Part shown: positions 1-8,217 of the stretch, in pieces
Layout: each line of letters starts with the position of its first letter
How positions within the stretch are numbered: the first letter of the stretch is position 1
Assembly: GCA_014762625.1 (NCBI GenBank)
Contig: JABURQ010000034.1
Coordinates: 27,397-91,396, forward strand
Direction of reading: 5' to 3'
Source: Planctomycetaceae bacterium
GTDB lineage: Bacteria > Planctomycetota > Planctomycetia > Planctomycetales > Planctomycetaceae
Length of the DNA stretch: 64,000 nt
Made by a program: the position numbers and the translations under genes
The notes under the pieces: model-generated
Database searches by the model: none
What the model was told of the DNA's origin: nothing
The model's input: only the letters and a program-made list of their open reading frames with translations

Positions 1-1401
1 CTGTCGTTGTCTCTGCATGGAACCATCCCATCGTTGGAGGAAATTCGTCAGTTCGAACAAGCCGCTCAACGGAAGCCCGAACAGGAAACCGACCTGCTGA
101 CCCGCTGGACCGAACGTCTGCTCAACGATTCCCGGTTCTCCGACTATTTCTCCGAGCGTCTGGCTCGCAGTCTCGTCGGAACGGATGGTGGACAATTCAT
201 CGTCTACCGCCGAGACCGGTTTGTCGATTGGCTCGCCGAACAGTTGGAAAATCATCGCCCCTGGGACGACATCACGCGCGATGTCATCGCCGACAAAGGG
301 CTCTGGACCGGCAAGCCGGCCGTGAACTTCATCACCGCCGGTGTGGCGGGAGACGATCTCGATCACGAGGAACTGACCGGAAAGACCGTTCGCGCCTTTC
401 TCGGGCAACGGATCGACTGCGCTCAATGTCACGATCATCCTTTCGATGACTGGAAACAGTCCGATTTCGAGGGGCTGGCCGCTTTCTACGGACAGGTCAA
501 TCTCACTCTGGTCGGAATCGAAGACAAGACCTCTCTGGAATACGAAGTGGAAGATCGTTTCACGCTCGAAACGCGCGAAGTGCAGCCCGCCGTTCCTTTC
601 GGTCCCGATTGGCTTCCCGCAGAAGGGACGCGGCGTCAGCGACTCGCCGGCTGGATCACTCACGACGACAATCGCCGCTTTCGCCGCGCCATCGCCAATC
701 GAGTTTGGACGTTGATGTTCGGTTCCCCCTATTTTACGAAGATCGCGGTGGACGACCTCCCCGATCCGCCCGCAGAGCCGGACTTGCTCGATGTGCTGGC
801 GGATGATTTCGCCGCTCACGATTTTGATCTCCGACGCCTCGTCCGCGTGATGGCTGCGACCGACCTCTTTCGCTCGTCGTCCGCTTCCGACGCCGAGACC
901 GATCAGGAATACGAAATTCTCAAGGAATACTGGGGCGTCTTTCCGATGACGCGCTTGCGTCCCGAACAATTGATCGGCTCGATGTTGCAATCCTCGTCAG
1001 TGAAAACCATCGATCAGAATTCGCATCTCCTGTTTCGGGCCATGCGGTTCTTTCGCGAACAGGATTTCGTTCGCGATTACGGCGATCTCGGACCCGACGA
1101 ACTCGACCAGCGATCGGGAACCATCACCCAGGCGCTGTTACGAATGAACGGGAGTCTGACCAGGGAACTGATTGAGGCCAACCCCCTCAATTCGACCGGA
1201 CGCGTGGCCAACTTTTCCGAAAACGATCGCGAATGTATCGAGAACAGTTATCTCGTCTGTCTCACTCGCCGCCCTTCCCCCGCAGAGATGACCTACTTCG
1301 AACAACAGCTCGCAGAACTCGACGGCCAACAACGGACGCACGCCGTCGTCGATCTCTACTGGAGTCTGTTCAATTCACTGGAGTTCTCATGGAATCACTG
1401 A
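1..1401 (+). CDS. DUF1549/DUF1553 cytochrome-like protein, 5' truncated by window
   Basis: The reading frame is open from base 1, so the window cuts the N-terminus and the ORF-track Met at base 7 is only an internal start. The visible part contains a DUF1549-like segment with the CAQCHDHPFDDW motif (a CxxCH haem-like site) near residue 140, followed by the DUF1553 segment with the typical RRAIANRVW and RLRPEQL stretches. Proteins of this family are large and secreted, are massively expanded in Planctomycetes, and nearly always pair with a DUF1501 gene. The next gene is a DUF1501 gene overlapping by 13 nt, which supports translational coupling. The biochemical role is not established; involvement in polysaccharide or sulfated glycan processing is only a guess from genomic context in the literature. 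The family call is firm, the function open. Confidence 0.9.
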   Translation: MSLSLHGTIPSLEEIRQFEQAAQRKPEQETDLLTRWTERLLNDSRFSDYFSERLARSLVGTDGGQFIVYRRDRFVDWLAEQLENHRPWDDITRDVIADKGLWTGKPAVNFITAGVAGDDLDHEELTGKTVRAFLGQRIDCAQCHDHPFDDWKQSDFEGLAAFYGQVNLTLVGIEDKTSLEYEVEDRFTLETREVQPAVPFGPDWLPAEGTRRQRLAGWITHDDNRRFRRAIANRVWTLMFGSPYFTKIAVDDLPDPPAEPDLLDVLADDFAAHDFDLRRLVRVMAATDLFRSSSASDAETDQEYEILKEYWGVFPMTRLRPEQLIGSMLQSSSVKTIDQNSHLLFRAMRFFREQDFVRDYGDLGPDELDQRSGTITQALLRMNGSLTRELIEANPLNSTGRVANFSENDRECIENSYLVCLTRRPSPAEMTYFEQQLAELDGQQRTHAVVDLYWSLFNSLEFSWNH

Positions 1402-2657
1402 ATTTCACCACCTCTGCCGTGACTCGACGCGACGTGCTCCAGCTCTCCGCTGGTCTGGGTCTGTCGTTCCTGATGCCGGCTCTCGATCTGAAAGCCGCCG
1501 AAAAACGAGGCACAGAACGGCAGAAATCGGTGATTGTGGTCTGGCTCGCCGGCGGTCCTTCACAACTGGAAACGTGGGATCCGCATCCCGGCACCGAAAT
1601 CGGCGGCCCGACAAAGTCCATCAAGACGAAGATTTCCGGAGCGGAAATCGCGTCTCTGTTTCCCCAGACCGCCGAGCAGATTCATCATCTCAATATCATT
1701 CGCTCCCTGACGTCGAAGGAAGGGGATCACGAACGGGGCACCTATATGCTGAAAACCGGCTACCGTCCCGATCCAACGACGATTCACCCTTCACTCGGGG
1801 CGATTATCACTCAGCAGGCTCCCAACAAAAATCTCGAAATCCCGCAGCACATCTCGTTCGGCGACGGTTCCTGGCCTGCCCGCGGCGGTTATCTCGGCGA
1901 TCAATACGACGCCTTCCGAATCTACGATCCCGGCAACGGGCTGCACAACATGGAAATGCCGGTCGGAGACGATCGGCAACAACGCCGTCTCGGGAATCTC
2001 GAAGTGATCTCGAAAGCCTTTGAGGCCCGACGCCGTCCCGCCGCCAAACTGTCGCTGCACCGAAAAACGCTCGACGACGCCCTCACCATGATGTCGTCCG
2101 AGCAGCTCCAAGCGTTCAAAATTGACGACGAGCCGCAGGCCCTCAAGGACGCCTACGGCGATACCAAGCTGGGGCGCGGTTGCCTCGTCGCTCGACGTCT
2201 GGTGGAGAGCGGTGTCCGGGCGATTGAAGTCTCCATGACCGGCTTCGACACTCACGCCAACAACTACGAAGGGATGCAGACGCAGGCCGAGATCCTCGAT
2301 CCCGGTCTGGCCACGCTCATTCGCGATCTGAAAGAACGGGATCTGCTCGACTCGACGGTCGTGATGTGCCTCGGGGAGTTCGGACGGACGCCGAAAATCA
2401 ACGGCCTCGACGGACGCGATCACTGGCCGACCGGCTTCTCCTGCCTCCTGGGAGGAGGCAGTTTGAAAAGCGGCGTTGTGATCGGCGAGACCGATCCGAC
2501 TGGCGAGAAGAAAGACCCGCAAGATCCGGTCCCGGTCGAGAATCTGTTCACGACGGTGCTGCATCAACTCGGCATCGATCCTCAGAAAGAACTGATCACT
2601 CCCATCGGCCGCCCGATGGCGTTAGCACAGGGAGAATTGATCGAGCCGCTGCTTTAA
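1389..2657 (+). CDS. DUF1501 family protein with twin-arginine leader
   Basis: I start the gene at ATG 1389 (MESLNFTTSAVTRRDVLQ), not at the longer ORF start, because this places the start 13 nt inside the preceding DUF1553 gene and gives a Tat-type leader (TRRDVLQLSAGLGLSFL) at the N-terminus. The mature part shows the DUF1501 hallmarks: VVWLAGGPSQLETWDPHPG near residue 50, a GFDTHANN segment in the middle and GEFGRTPKINGLDGRDHW toward the end. DUF1501 belongs to the alkaline phosphatase/sulfatase-like fold group. It is probably exported by Tat and works with its DUF1553 partner in the same operon. The enzymatic substrate is unknown. Length (about 422 aa) is normal for the family. Confidence 0.92.
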   Translation: MESLNFTTSAVTRRDVLQLSAGLGLSFLMPALDLKAAEKRGTERQKSVIVVWLAGGPSQLETWDPHPGTEIGGPTKSIKTKISGAEIASLFPQTAEQIHHLNIIRSLTSKEGDHERGTYMLKTGYRPDPTTIHPSLGAIITQQAPNKNLEIPQHISFGDGSWPARGGYLGDQYDAFRIYDPGNGLHNMEMPVGDDRQQRRLGNLEVISKAFEARRRPAAKLSLHRKTLDDALTMMSSEQLQAFKIDDEPQALKDAYGDTKLGRGCLVARRLVESGVRAIEVSMTGFDTHANNYEGMQTQAEILDPGLATLIRDLKERDLLDSTVVMCLGEFGRTPKINGLDGRDHWPTGFSCLLGGGSLKSGVVIGETDPTGEKKDPQDPVPVENLFTTVLHQLGIDPQKELITPIGRPMALAQGELIEPLL

Positions 2658-3797
2658 TCGCCAATCAAGTGCTTAAAATGTTTTCGCTGTTTGCCAAAAT
2701 TTGCTCTGTTTTCGTCGTAAGTCCTTAAAGTTTGGAAGTTGAGCTTTGTGCAAATCCTCAACTTCGAAAGTTCTCATCTTCGAACGAAACCCGATGGTTT
2801 TGCTCGGTTTTGACTCCCCTAGGTGCGAATTGTGTTTTTCGCAGGTGTTTGAGTATTCGTTCTTTGTGTTTTGTGCTTGGTCTTTCGTTGCCAAGCACCA
2901 AGAACGAAATTCAAATTGCCAAAGATCGAACTCTCTCTACCTATAGGGACTTTGTTGCCAAACGTTTCCAAACAGACAAACGAGTGTCTGGATCGAATCG
3001 ATTGGCACAGTCCGGCTTGTCCGCCAGTGCTTGGAAAAAATGTTGTCTCGCGCAGAGGCGCCAAGACGCGAAGATGAAAAATAGAACACGGATAAAACTG
3101 ATGAGACGGAGTTTCACTGATTTTGTGCCGCCGCCGTCAGGCGGCAGGGCCGTAGCTCTCCAACGAACTCCGAACCGTAACTCTGGTAATGACGATCTGA
3201 CAAGGGGAGTTTTGCAGGAATCAGGAGACAGGATACCGTTCAACGGGTAACCGGGGTGACGAAGTCACAATAGGCAATGATTGAACCGCGGATAACACGG
3301 ATCAAAGAAAAGTCTCGCGCAGAGGCGCAGCGACGCAGAGAAATGAGGAGCTGCGATGTTCAGATCGCAAGGGATCGCGCGGTAAACATCCTCCCACAAA
3401 GAATCACTTTCCACCTCAAAAGAGTCAGGAAGATTGGAGCCGCCGACGGAAGTCGGCAGGGGTATTCAGAGCTGATGTTAAATCAGGAAGATAGGAATGC
3501 AGTAAGAATTAAGCCGCGAGCGCGAACTCGCCGGACTTTTGAGTAGAACGCAGATTTCGCGGATTTGAAAATGGTGATCGCGCAAAGCCGCCAAGACGCA
3601 AAGGAAAGAAAAGAGAGAACACGGATAAAACGGAGGACACGGATTGTCACGGAGGATAGAGGCTCGTACGCAAGCACGTGGATTTGGATAGACCGCGGAT
3701 GACGTGGATAGCCGCAGATTTTCCTTGGGGCTGATCGCTTGCGATGCTGATAGGCGTGCAGCGCAAGCTGCGGAGGCGAGAAGTGTTTTAACTTGGC
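2658..3797. repeat. Gene-free region with three dispersed repeat modules
   Basis: I see no credible gene in these 1.1 kb; the track ORFs here lack family features and ribosome sites. Instead a module of the form cgcagaggcgc(c)aagacgcgaag followed by aacacggataaaac and acggagga occurs three times, around 3050-3110, 3285-3340 and 3580-3660, in progressively degenerate form. Related pieces recur at 4960-5030 (opposite strand) and at 63770-63800. Short GC-rich inverted repeats (gccgccgtcaggcggcag near 3128) lie between copies. This family of intergenic repeats resembles material common in planctomycete intergenic space. Function unknown. Confidence 0.6.
2741..2813 (+). repeat. Dispersed 73-bp repeat, copy A
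   Basis: This stretch (core cttcgaacgaaacccgatgg) matches the reverse complement of 23643-23715 with only about eight mismatches by eye. The two copies lie about 21 kb apart in opposite orientation, both in gene-free DNA. Flanking sequence (the caaattgccaaagatcg at about 2913-2930) also resembles the neighbourhood of copy B, so the repeat is part of a longer composite. Confidence 0.75.
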
Positions 3798-4757
3798 TCA
3801 TGTTAAGATTTGGTTTTTCTGATTTGACTTCTGTTGTTGTCTATTTAGAAATTCCTCGAATTTTTCAACCGTATTGAAGAGGTTTGAAGGTTCCAACTCA
3901 AGTGTTCTCGCAACGAGAAACTCTGTCATTCGTATAAACATTTTTGCATCATCGATTACACTGTCGGTATCTGGAAACATCCCGTAATGTATTAGTCGAT
4001 TTCTGATTCCAGCTAATTCGTTCAATCGTCTATGATCTTTTTCACCGAGCCGGTGCTTGAATGCATAGTTAGTGAGTAGAAACGCGATTTTTTCTACCGC
4101 CTTGGTATTTCGAAGAGCCTTATTTGATAACCATGAATCATTCAGGACAGAAAACAGATGCTCCCAAATGGTCCAGCTTTGTATGAAAGCTGTCTCAACA
4201 GTTATTTGGGCGATCATTGATTTACAAAGCCGTAGATAATGGCCCTTACGATATCTTTCTTTCCAATTATCATCTTGGATAAGTTGAAAAATGCGGCTAA
4301 CCTCCTGCTCGAAACCAACATTGATGCTCAGGTACTCTTCTTCTGATCCACCTGCTTCAGCATACGGAATCGATGTTGCAAGTATCCCACCCCATCTAAA
4401 ATATCGAGGGTCATTGAAAAGCAACGGTTCTGTGTTGCTCGAATCGTCATGCAAAGAAAGCGCAATGTCTCTAGAGGTGAAAATACTCAGAAGAACTATC
4501 AGGTCGTGTAAGATTCCATATTCAATGTCTGGATGAAATAAGACTGATTTTGAAAATGATTCATCACAATGAAGCTGGGCTGTCATTTGGTGTGATCCAG
4601 AGTTCTTTTGTGCTGAGTATGAACCTGTGTGGTCTGAATAGTGGGAGAGACACTTGTATTTTTCTCGATAGTCAGGTTGTTTGATGAAATGGAAATCGCC
4701 GAAGATGAGTTCATCTCTACCCTCTGGGAATTCGAGGTTATATACATCAAATAACAT
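3798..4757 (-). CDS. HEPN-type protein, ApeA-like architecture (possible defence RNase)
   Basis: The protein is about 320 aa. Its C-terminal half is helical and ends in RNRLIHYGMFPDTDS, a clear HEPN Rx4H motif (R-x4-H) near residue 265 that in this superfamily forms an RNase active site. The N-terminal half (GDFHFIK, YREKYKCLSHY) is mostly beta-like and resembles the N-terminal domain seen in ApeA-type abortive infection proteins, but I make that link by pattern only. I prefer ATG 4757 (MLFDVYN) because an AGGGA ribosome site lies just upstream; 4796 is the longer alternative. The gene stands alone, is visibly AT-richer than the neighbouring planctomycete operons, and is flanked on both sides by dispersed repeats, which suggests horizontal acquisition. 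Probable role: stand-alone phage defence or toxin-like RNase; unproven. Confidence 0.6.
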   Translation of the reverse strand: MLFDVYNLEFPEGRDELIFGDFHFIKQPDYREKYKCLSHYSDHTGSYSAQKNSGSHQMTAQLHCDESFSKSVLFHPDIEYGILHDLIVLLSIFTSRDIALSLHDDSSNTEPLLFNDPRYFRWGGILATSIPYAEAGGSEEEYLSINVGFEQEVSRIFQLIQDDNWKERYRKGHYLRLCKSMIAQITVETAFIQSWTIWEHLFSVLNDSWLSNKALRNTKAVEKIAFLLTNYAFKHRLGEKDHRRLNELAGIRNRLIHYGMFPDTDSVIDDAKMFIRMTEFLVARTLELEPSNLFNTVEKFEEFLNRQQQKSNQKNQILT

Positions 4758-4796
4758 ATCTCTGTCCCTTTTCGGTCTTTTATAACCAAGTCCCAT

Positions 4797-5099
4797 CTGC
4801 GTATACCCGCGAAATCGGCGTTAGCTGCGGTCTCATTTTTTACCTATCTCTCGGCAGGGAGGCTCCTGCCCTACAAGAACCCTTCCGGTATTCCTTTCTT
4901 CCTCATTCAAAACCAACCCCACGGTTCGCACAGCGGCTCAAAATCCGTGACACTCCCTTACCTCCGTCTTATCCGTGGCGAATCTTCTTCCCTTCGCGTT
5001 GCTTTGCCACTTCGAGTCTTTGCGTCAAAATAAAAAAAGAGACCGGTGGAAACGGCTTTACTTCTGACTCCCGAATCCTGACGCCTGATTCCTCAGACG
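4797..5099. repeat. Gene-free spacer with degenerate repeat module
   Basis: No gene is supported here. Between 4960 and 5030 the text ctccgtcttatccgtggc ... cgagtctttgcgtc is the reverse-strand form of the 'acggataa...acgga / gcaaagacgc' module seen upstream of the HEPN gene, so the HEPN gene is bracketed by inverted copies of the same repeat family. Confidence 0.5.
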
Positions 5100-6503
5100 T
5101 CAGTCTTCCGCACGCGAGCCGTCGCCGCACATCTTCACCATTCGAGGCTCGAACCGGGCCACTTTTTTGACCAGGTCCTGTTGCGCGTCCATCACCTCGT
5201 TGATGTTCTTGTACACGCCGGGAACTTCGTCCGCACCCGCCGAGAGCACCTCGATTCCCTTCTTGGCGAGGTCGTTTTTGACCGCCTTGAAGTTGTAGGT
5301 ATCCTTGGCCTTCCGACGGCTCATCTGACGACCGGCTCCGTGAGACGCCGACGCGAGCGAATCTTCGTTGCCGAGACCGCGAACCACGTACGCCGGGTCG
5401 GCCATCGAGCCGGGAATCACACCCAACACCCCTTTGCCGGCGGGAGTCGCCCCCTTCCGGTGGACGTAGACATCCTCGCCGCGATGGTTTTCCAGCCATG
5501 CGAAGTTGTGGTGGTTTTCGACCTCGGCGACCGCTTCCAGGCCGGCGAGTTCCGCGACGCGACGATGGATCACATCGTGATTGGCGGCGGCGTACCGACC
5601 CATCAGGTTCATGGCGTTCCAGTAGTCCTGACCTTCCTGCGTGTTCATGTCGAGCCACGCCAGACGACCGAGGTCGGCAAACTTGGGAGGGAGGACCGCC
5701 CGCGCCATATCCGAATAGGTGCTGCAGACCGACGCACCGGTTCCCCGGCTGCCCGAATGCGACAGCAGCGACAGATACTCCCCTGCCTTTAGACCGAGGT
5801 CGTCGGCGTCCTCATCGAGGAACAGGTAACCCCATTCGACAAAGTGATTCCCCGAACCCGAGGTGCCGAGCTGTTTCCACGCTTTGTCCTTATTTTCGCG
5901 CGTGATGCGGGTGATCGACCAGTCTTCATCCATGACGTCGTGCCGGGCTTTGCGTTTCATCCCCTGCCCGACTCCGAAGACGGTTCCTTCTTCGAGCGCA
6001 GCGCGGAACGAATCCTTGTGCGAATTGAACTCGTCAGCCGCCAGGTCGTAGACCGTCATCTTCATGCGGCAGGCGATATCCACGCCGACTGCGTACGGAC
6101 AGATCGCGTCCTTCAGCGCGAGGACTCCTCCGATCGGCAGACCGTAACCAAGGTGCGCATCGGCCATCAGCGCACCGCCAAAGGCGTTTGGCATCGAGCA
6201 GGCCTGTTCCATCTGCGCGTGAGCGTTCGGATCGATGCCGTCGGCTCCCCAGGTCTTGTAATCGACCGGCTCCGGGCGCACGAATTCGCGGTCCGCGATC
6301 AATTCCTTCGCCAGGTCGGCGAGATGAGTATGTCCGGTAAACGTGTCTGGATTCTCCACGCACTGCGCCACGACATCCTTGACGTCGATCCGCAACGGTT
6401 TTTCGACGGTCCGGTTGTACTTGGCGATCGACTGCACGGCCTGCAGCGCGATGGGATGACAGTCTTTCGGCACTCCGAGTTTCGCCAACTGACGGGGATT
6501 CAT
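5100..6503 (-). CDS. rtcB: RtcB-family RNA ligase
   Basis: This 467-aa protein is a member of the RtcB family of GTP- and Mn-dependent RNA ligases, which join 2',3'-cyclic phosphate or 3'-phosphate ends to 5'-hydroxyl ends in RNA repair or tRNA splicing. Recognisable family motifs in order are MADAHLGYGLPIGGVLA near 155, GVDIACRMKMTVYD near 180 (the metal-binding Cys), SGSGNHFVEWG near 245, SHSGSRGTG near 275, and SHGAGRQMSRRKAKD near 400, which contains the His that takes the guanylate. The start at 6503 is supported by an AGAGGTGA ribosome site. No archease or RtcR/RtcA gene lies next to it, so it appears monocistronic. Slight departures from the E. coli form (ACRMKM versus GCGM) suggest the divergent RtcB branch common in bacteria. 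Confidence 0.9.
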   Translation of the reverse strand: MNPRQLAKLGVPKDCHPIALQAVQSIAKYNRTVEKPLRIDVKDVVAQCVENPDTFTGHTHLADLAKELIADREFVRPEPVDYKTWGADGIDPNAHAQMEQACSMPNAFGGALMADAHLGYGLPIGGVLALKDAICPYAVGVDIACRMKMTVYDLAADEFNSHKDSFRAALEEGTVFGVGQGMKRKARHDVMDEDWSITRITRENKDKAWKQLGTSGSGNHFVEWGYLFLDEDADDLGLKAGEYLSLLSHSGSRGTGASVCSTYSDMARAVLPPKFADLGRLAWLDMNTQEGQDYWNAMNLMGRYAAANHDVIHRRVAELAGLEAVAEVENHHNFAWLENHRGEDVYVHRKGATPAGKGVLGVIPGSMADPAYVVRGLGNEDSLASASHGAGRQMSRRKAKDTYNFKAVKNDLAKKGIEVLSAGADEVPGVYKNINEVMDAQQDLVKKVARFEPRMVKMCGDGSRAED

Positions 6504-6776
6504 AATTCACCTCTGTTTTTTTCTGTTCCGTTTCTATTGGAACAGATGACACAGAGAGTCGCCACAGGTTCGTCAGGAGAGCGGATGATGGAGAAGCCGT
6601 CGGGCCGGTTCCACCGGTCATGAGAGAGATCAACGCAAAGTCCCAGAGAGGGAGAGGCATCCAAAGCACGAAGCCTCTCTCTTCGAGTCGGACAGGATCA
6701 AGGATTCTCTCTGAGCGGGTGTTCGCTTTGGGCGGGTGAGAGAGCTGACTGAAGAACGAGTTCCAAAATTTGCATC

Positions 6777-8216
6777 TCAGGTGAGGATGTCTTTGACGAC
6801 GTTTCCGTGCACATCGGTCAAACGGAAATAGCGGCCCTGGTAGCGATAAGTAAGTCGCTCGTGGTCGATGCCGAGCTGATTCAGAATCGTCGCCTGGAGA
6901 TCGTGTACGTGGACCGGTTTATCGACGACGTTCACGCTGTACTCGTCGGTCTCGCCGTAACTCATACCGCCGCGGACACCGCCTCCCGCCATCCAGTACG
7001 TGAAACAGTTGGGATGATGATCGCGGCCGTAGACTTTGTCAGTCAGTTTTCCCTGGCAGTAAATCGTGCGTCCGAACTCTCCTCCCCAGACGACCAGCGT
7101 CTCATCCAGCATGCCCCGCTGCTTGAGATCTTTGAGGAGTGCCGCGGTGGGCTGATCGGTATCCTTGCATTGCGCGGGGACCTGTTTCGGTGCGTTGTTG
7201 TGGGCATCCCACCCCCGGTGATAAAGCTGGATGAAGCGGACGCCCCGCTCCGCCAGACGTCGGGCCAGCAAGCAGTTGTAAGCATACTTTCCGACCTGAG
7301 TTGCTTCGGGGCCGTACATCTCCAGAATATTTTTAGGCTCGCTCTTGAGATCGATTAACTCCGGCACGCTCATCTGCATACGATACGCCAGCTCGTACTG
7401 GGCGATGCGAGTCTCGATCGCGGGATCCTGAATCTGCTCCGCCTGTTGCTGATTGAGTTTCTGCAGGGAATCCAGCATGCGGCGGCGCTGAATCTGGGTC
7501 ATTCCCTGAGGGTTATAGAGATCGAGGATCGGATTTCCCTGACCGCGAAATTTGACCCCTTGGTATTGTCCGGGTAAAAATCCCGCGCCCCATAAGCGGT
7601 TATAAAGTGGCTGCCCCTGTTTGGCGGAACCGTTGGAAGTCATCGCCACAAACGCGGGAAGGTTGGCGTTCTCACTCCCCAGGCCGTAATTGACCCACGC
7701 TCCCATACTGGGACGTCCGGCGATCACTGACCCCGTTTGGAACAGGGTCGCGGCGGGATCGTGATTGATGGCCCCGGTATGCATACTCTTGATGACACAG
7801 ACGTCGTCGATGACTTCACCGAGATGAGGCAGCGTTTCGCTGAGCCAGATGCCGGACTCGCCGTGTTGATGGAACTTGAATTTGCTGGGAGCGACGGGAA
7901 ACGACTTCTGGCCGGAGGTCATTGTTGTTTTTCGCTCGGGCGGATAAACAGAAGTCGGCACCTCTTCGCCAAACCGCTTCGCGAGCCCCGGCTTGTAATC
8001 GAAGAGGTCCATCTGCGCAGGACCGCCCGACTGAAACAGATAGATGACACGTTTGGCTTTCGGAGCGAAGTGAGGTAGACCGGACATGCGCTGCGTGGAG
8101 GCTTGATCGTCCGCATGCAGTAGCGATCCGGCAGCAATTGCCCCCAGCCCCAAGGCACCACCGCCGAGAAATGCACGGCGTGATTGAGAGGTGACGAATT
8201 CATGGCGAGGTGTCAT
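6777..8216 (-). CDS. DUF1501 family protein with twin-arginine leader
   Basis: The protein begins best at ATG 8216 (MTPRHEFVTSQSRRAFLGGG), one base after the stop of the upstream DUF1553 gene, rather than at 8240 inside it. The SRRAFLGGGALGLGAIAAGSLL leader is a good Tat signal. Downstream are VIYLFQSGGPAQMDLFDYKPG, RGWDAHNN and GGEFGRTIYC, the DUF1501 signature segments. Length of about 479 aa fits the longer DUF1501 subgroup that pairs with PSCyt1-DUF1549-DUF1553 proteins. It is the second gene of a two-gene operon with the gene at 8218-10509. Likely a secreted hydrolase-fold protein of unknown substrate. Confidence 0.92.
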   Translation of the reverse strand: MTPRHEFVTSQSRRAFLGGGALGLGAIAAGSLLHADDQASTQRMSGLPHFAPKAKRVIYLFQSGGPAQMDLFDYKPGLAKRFGEEVPTSVYPPERKTTMTSGQKSFPVAPSKFKFHQHGESGIWLSETLPHLGEVIDDVCVIKSMHTGAINHDPAATLFQTGSVIAGRPSMGAWVNYGLGSENANLPAFVAMTSNGSAKQGQPLYNRLWGAGFLPGQYQGVKFRGQGNPILDLYNPQGMTQIQRRRMLDSLQKLNQQQAEQIQDPAIETRIAQYELAYRMQMSVPELIDLKSEPKNILEMYGPEATQVGKYAYNCLLARRLAERGVRFIQLYHRGWDAHNNAPKQVPAQCKDTDQPTAALLKDLKQRGMLDETLVVWGGEFGRTIYCQGKLTDKVYGRDHHPNCFTYWMAGGGVRGGMSYGETDEYSVNVVDKPVHVHDLQATILNQLGIDHERLTYRYQGRYFRLTDVHGNVVKDILT

Positions 8217-8217
8217 T

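Noticed and set aside
1791-2567. 258-aa minus-strand ORF over DUF1501
   Set aside because: Shadow of the DUF1501 gene in a high-GC frame.
5844-6623. 259-aa plus-strand ORF over rtcB
   Set aside because: It is antisense to the well-supported RtcB gene.
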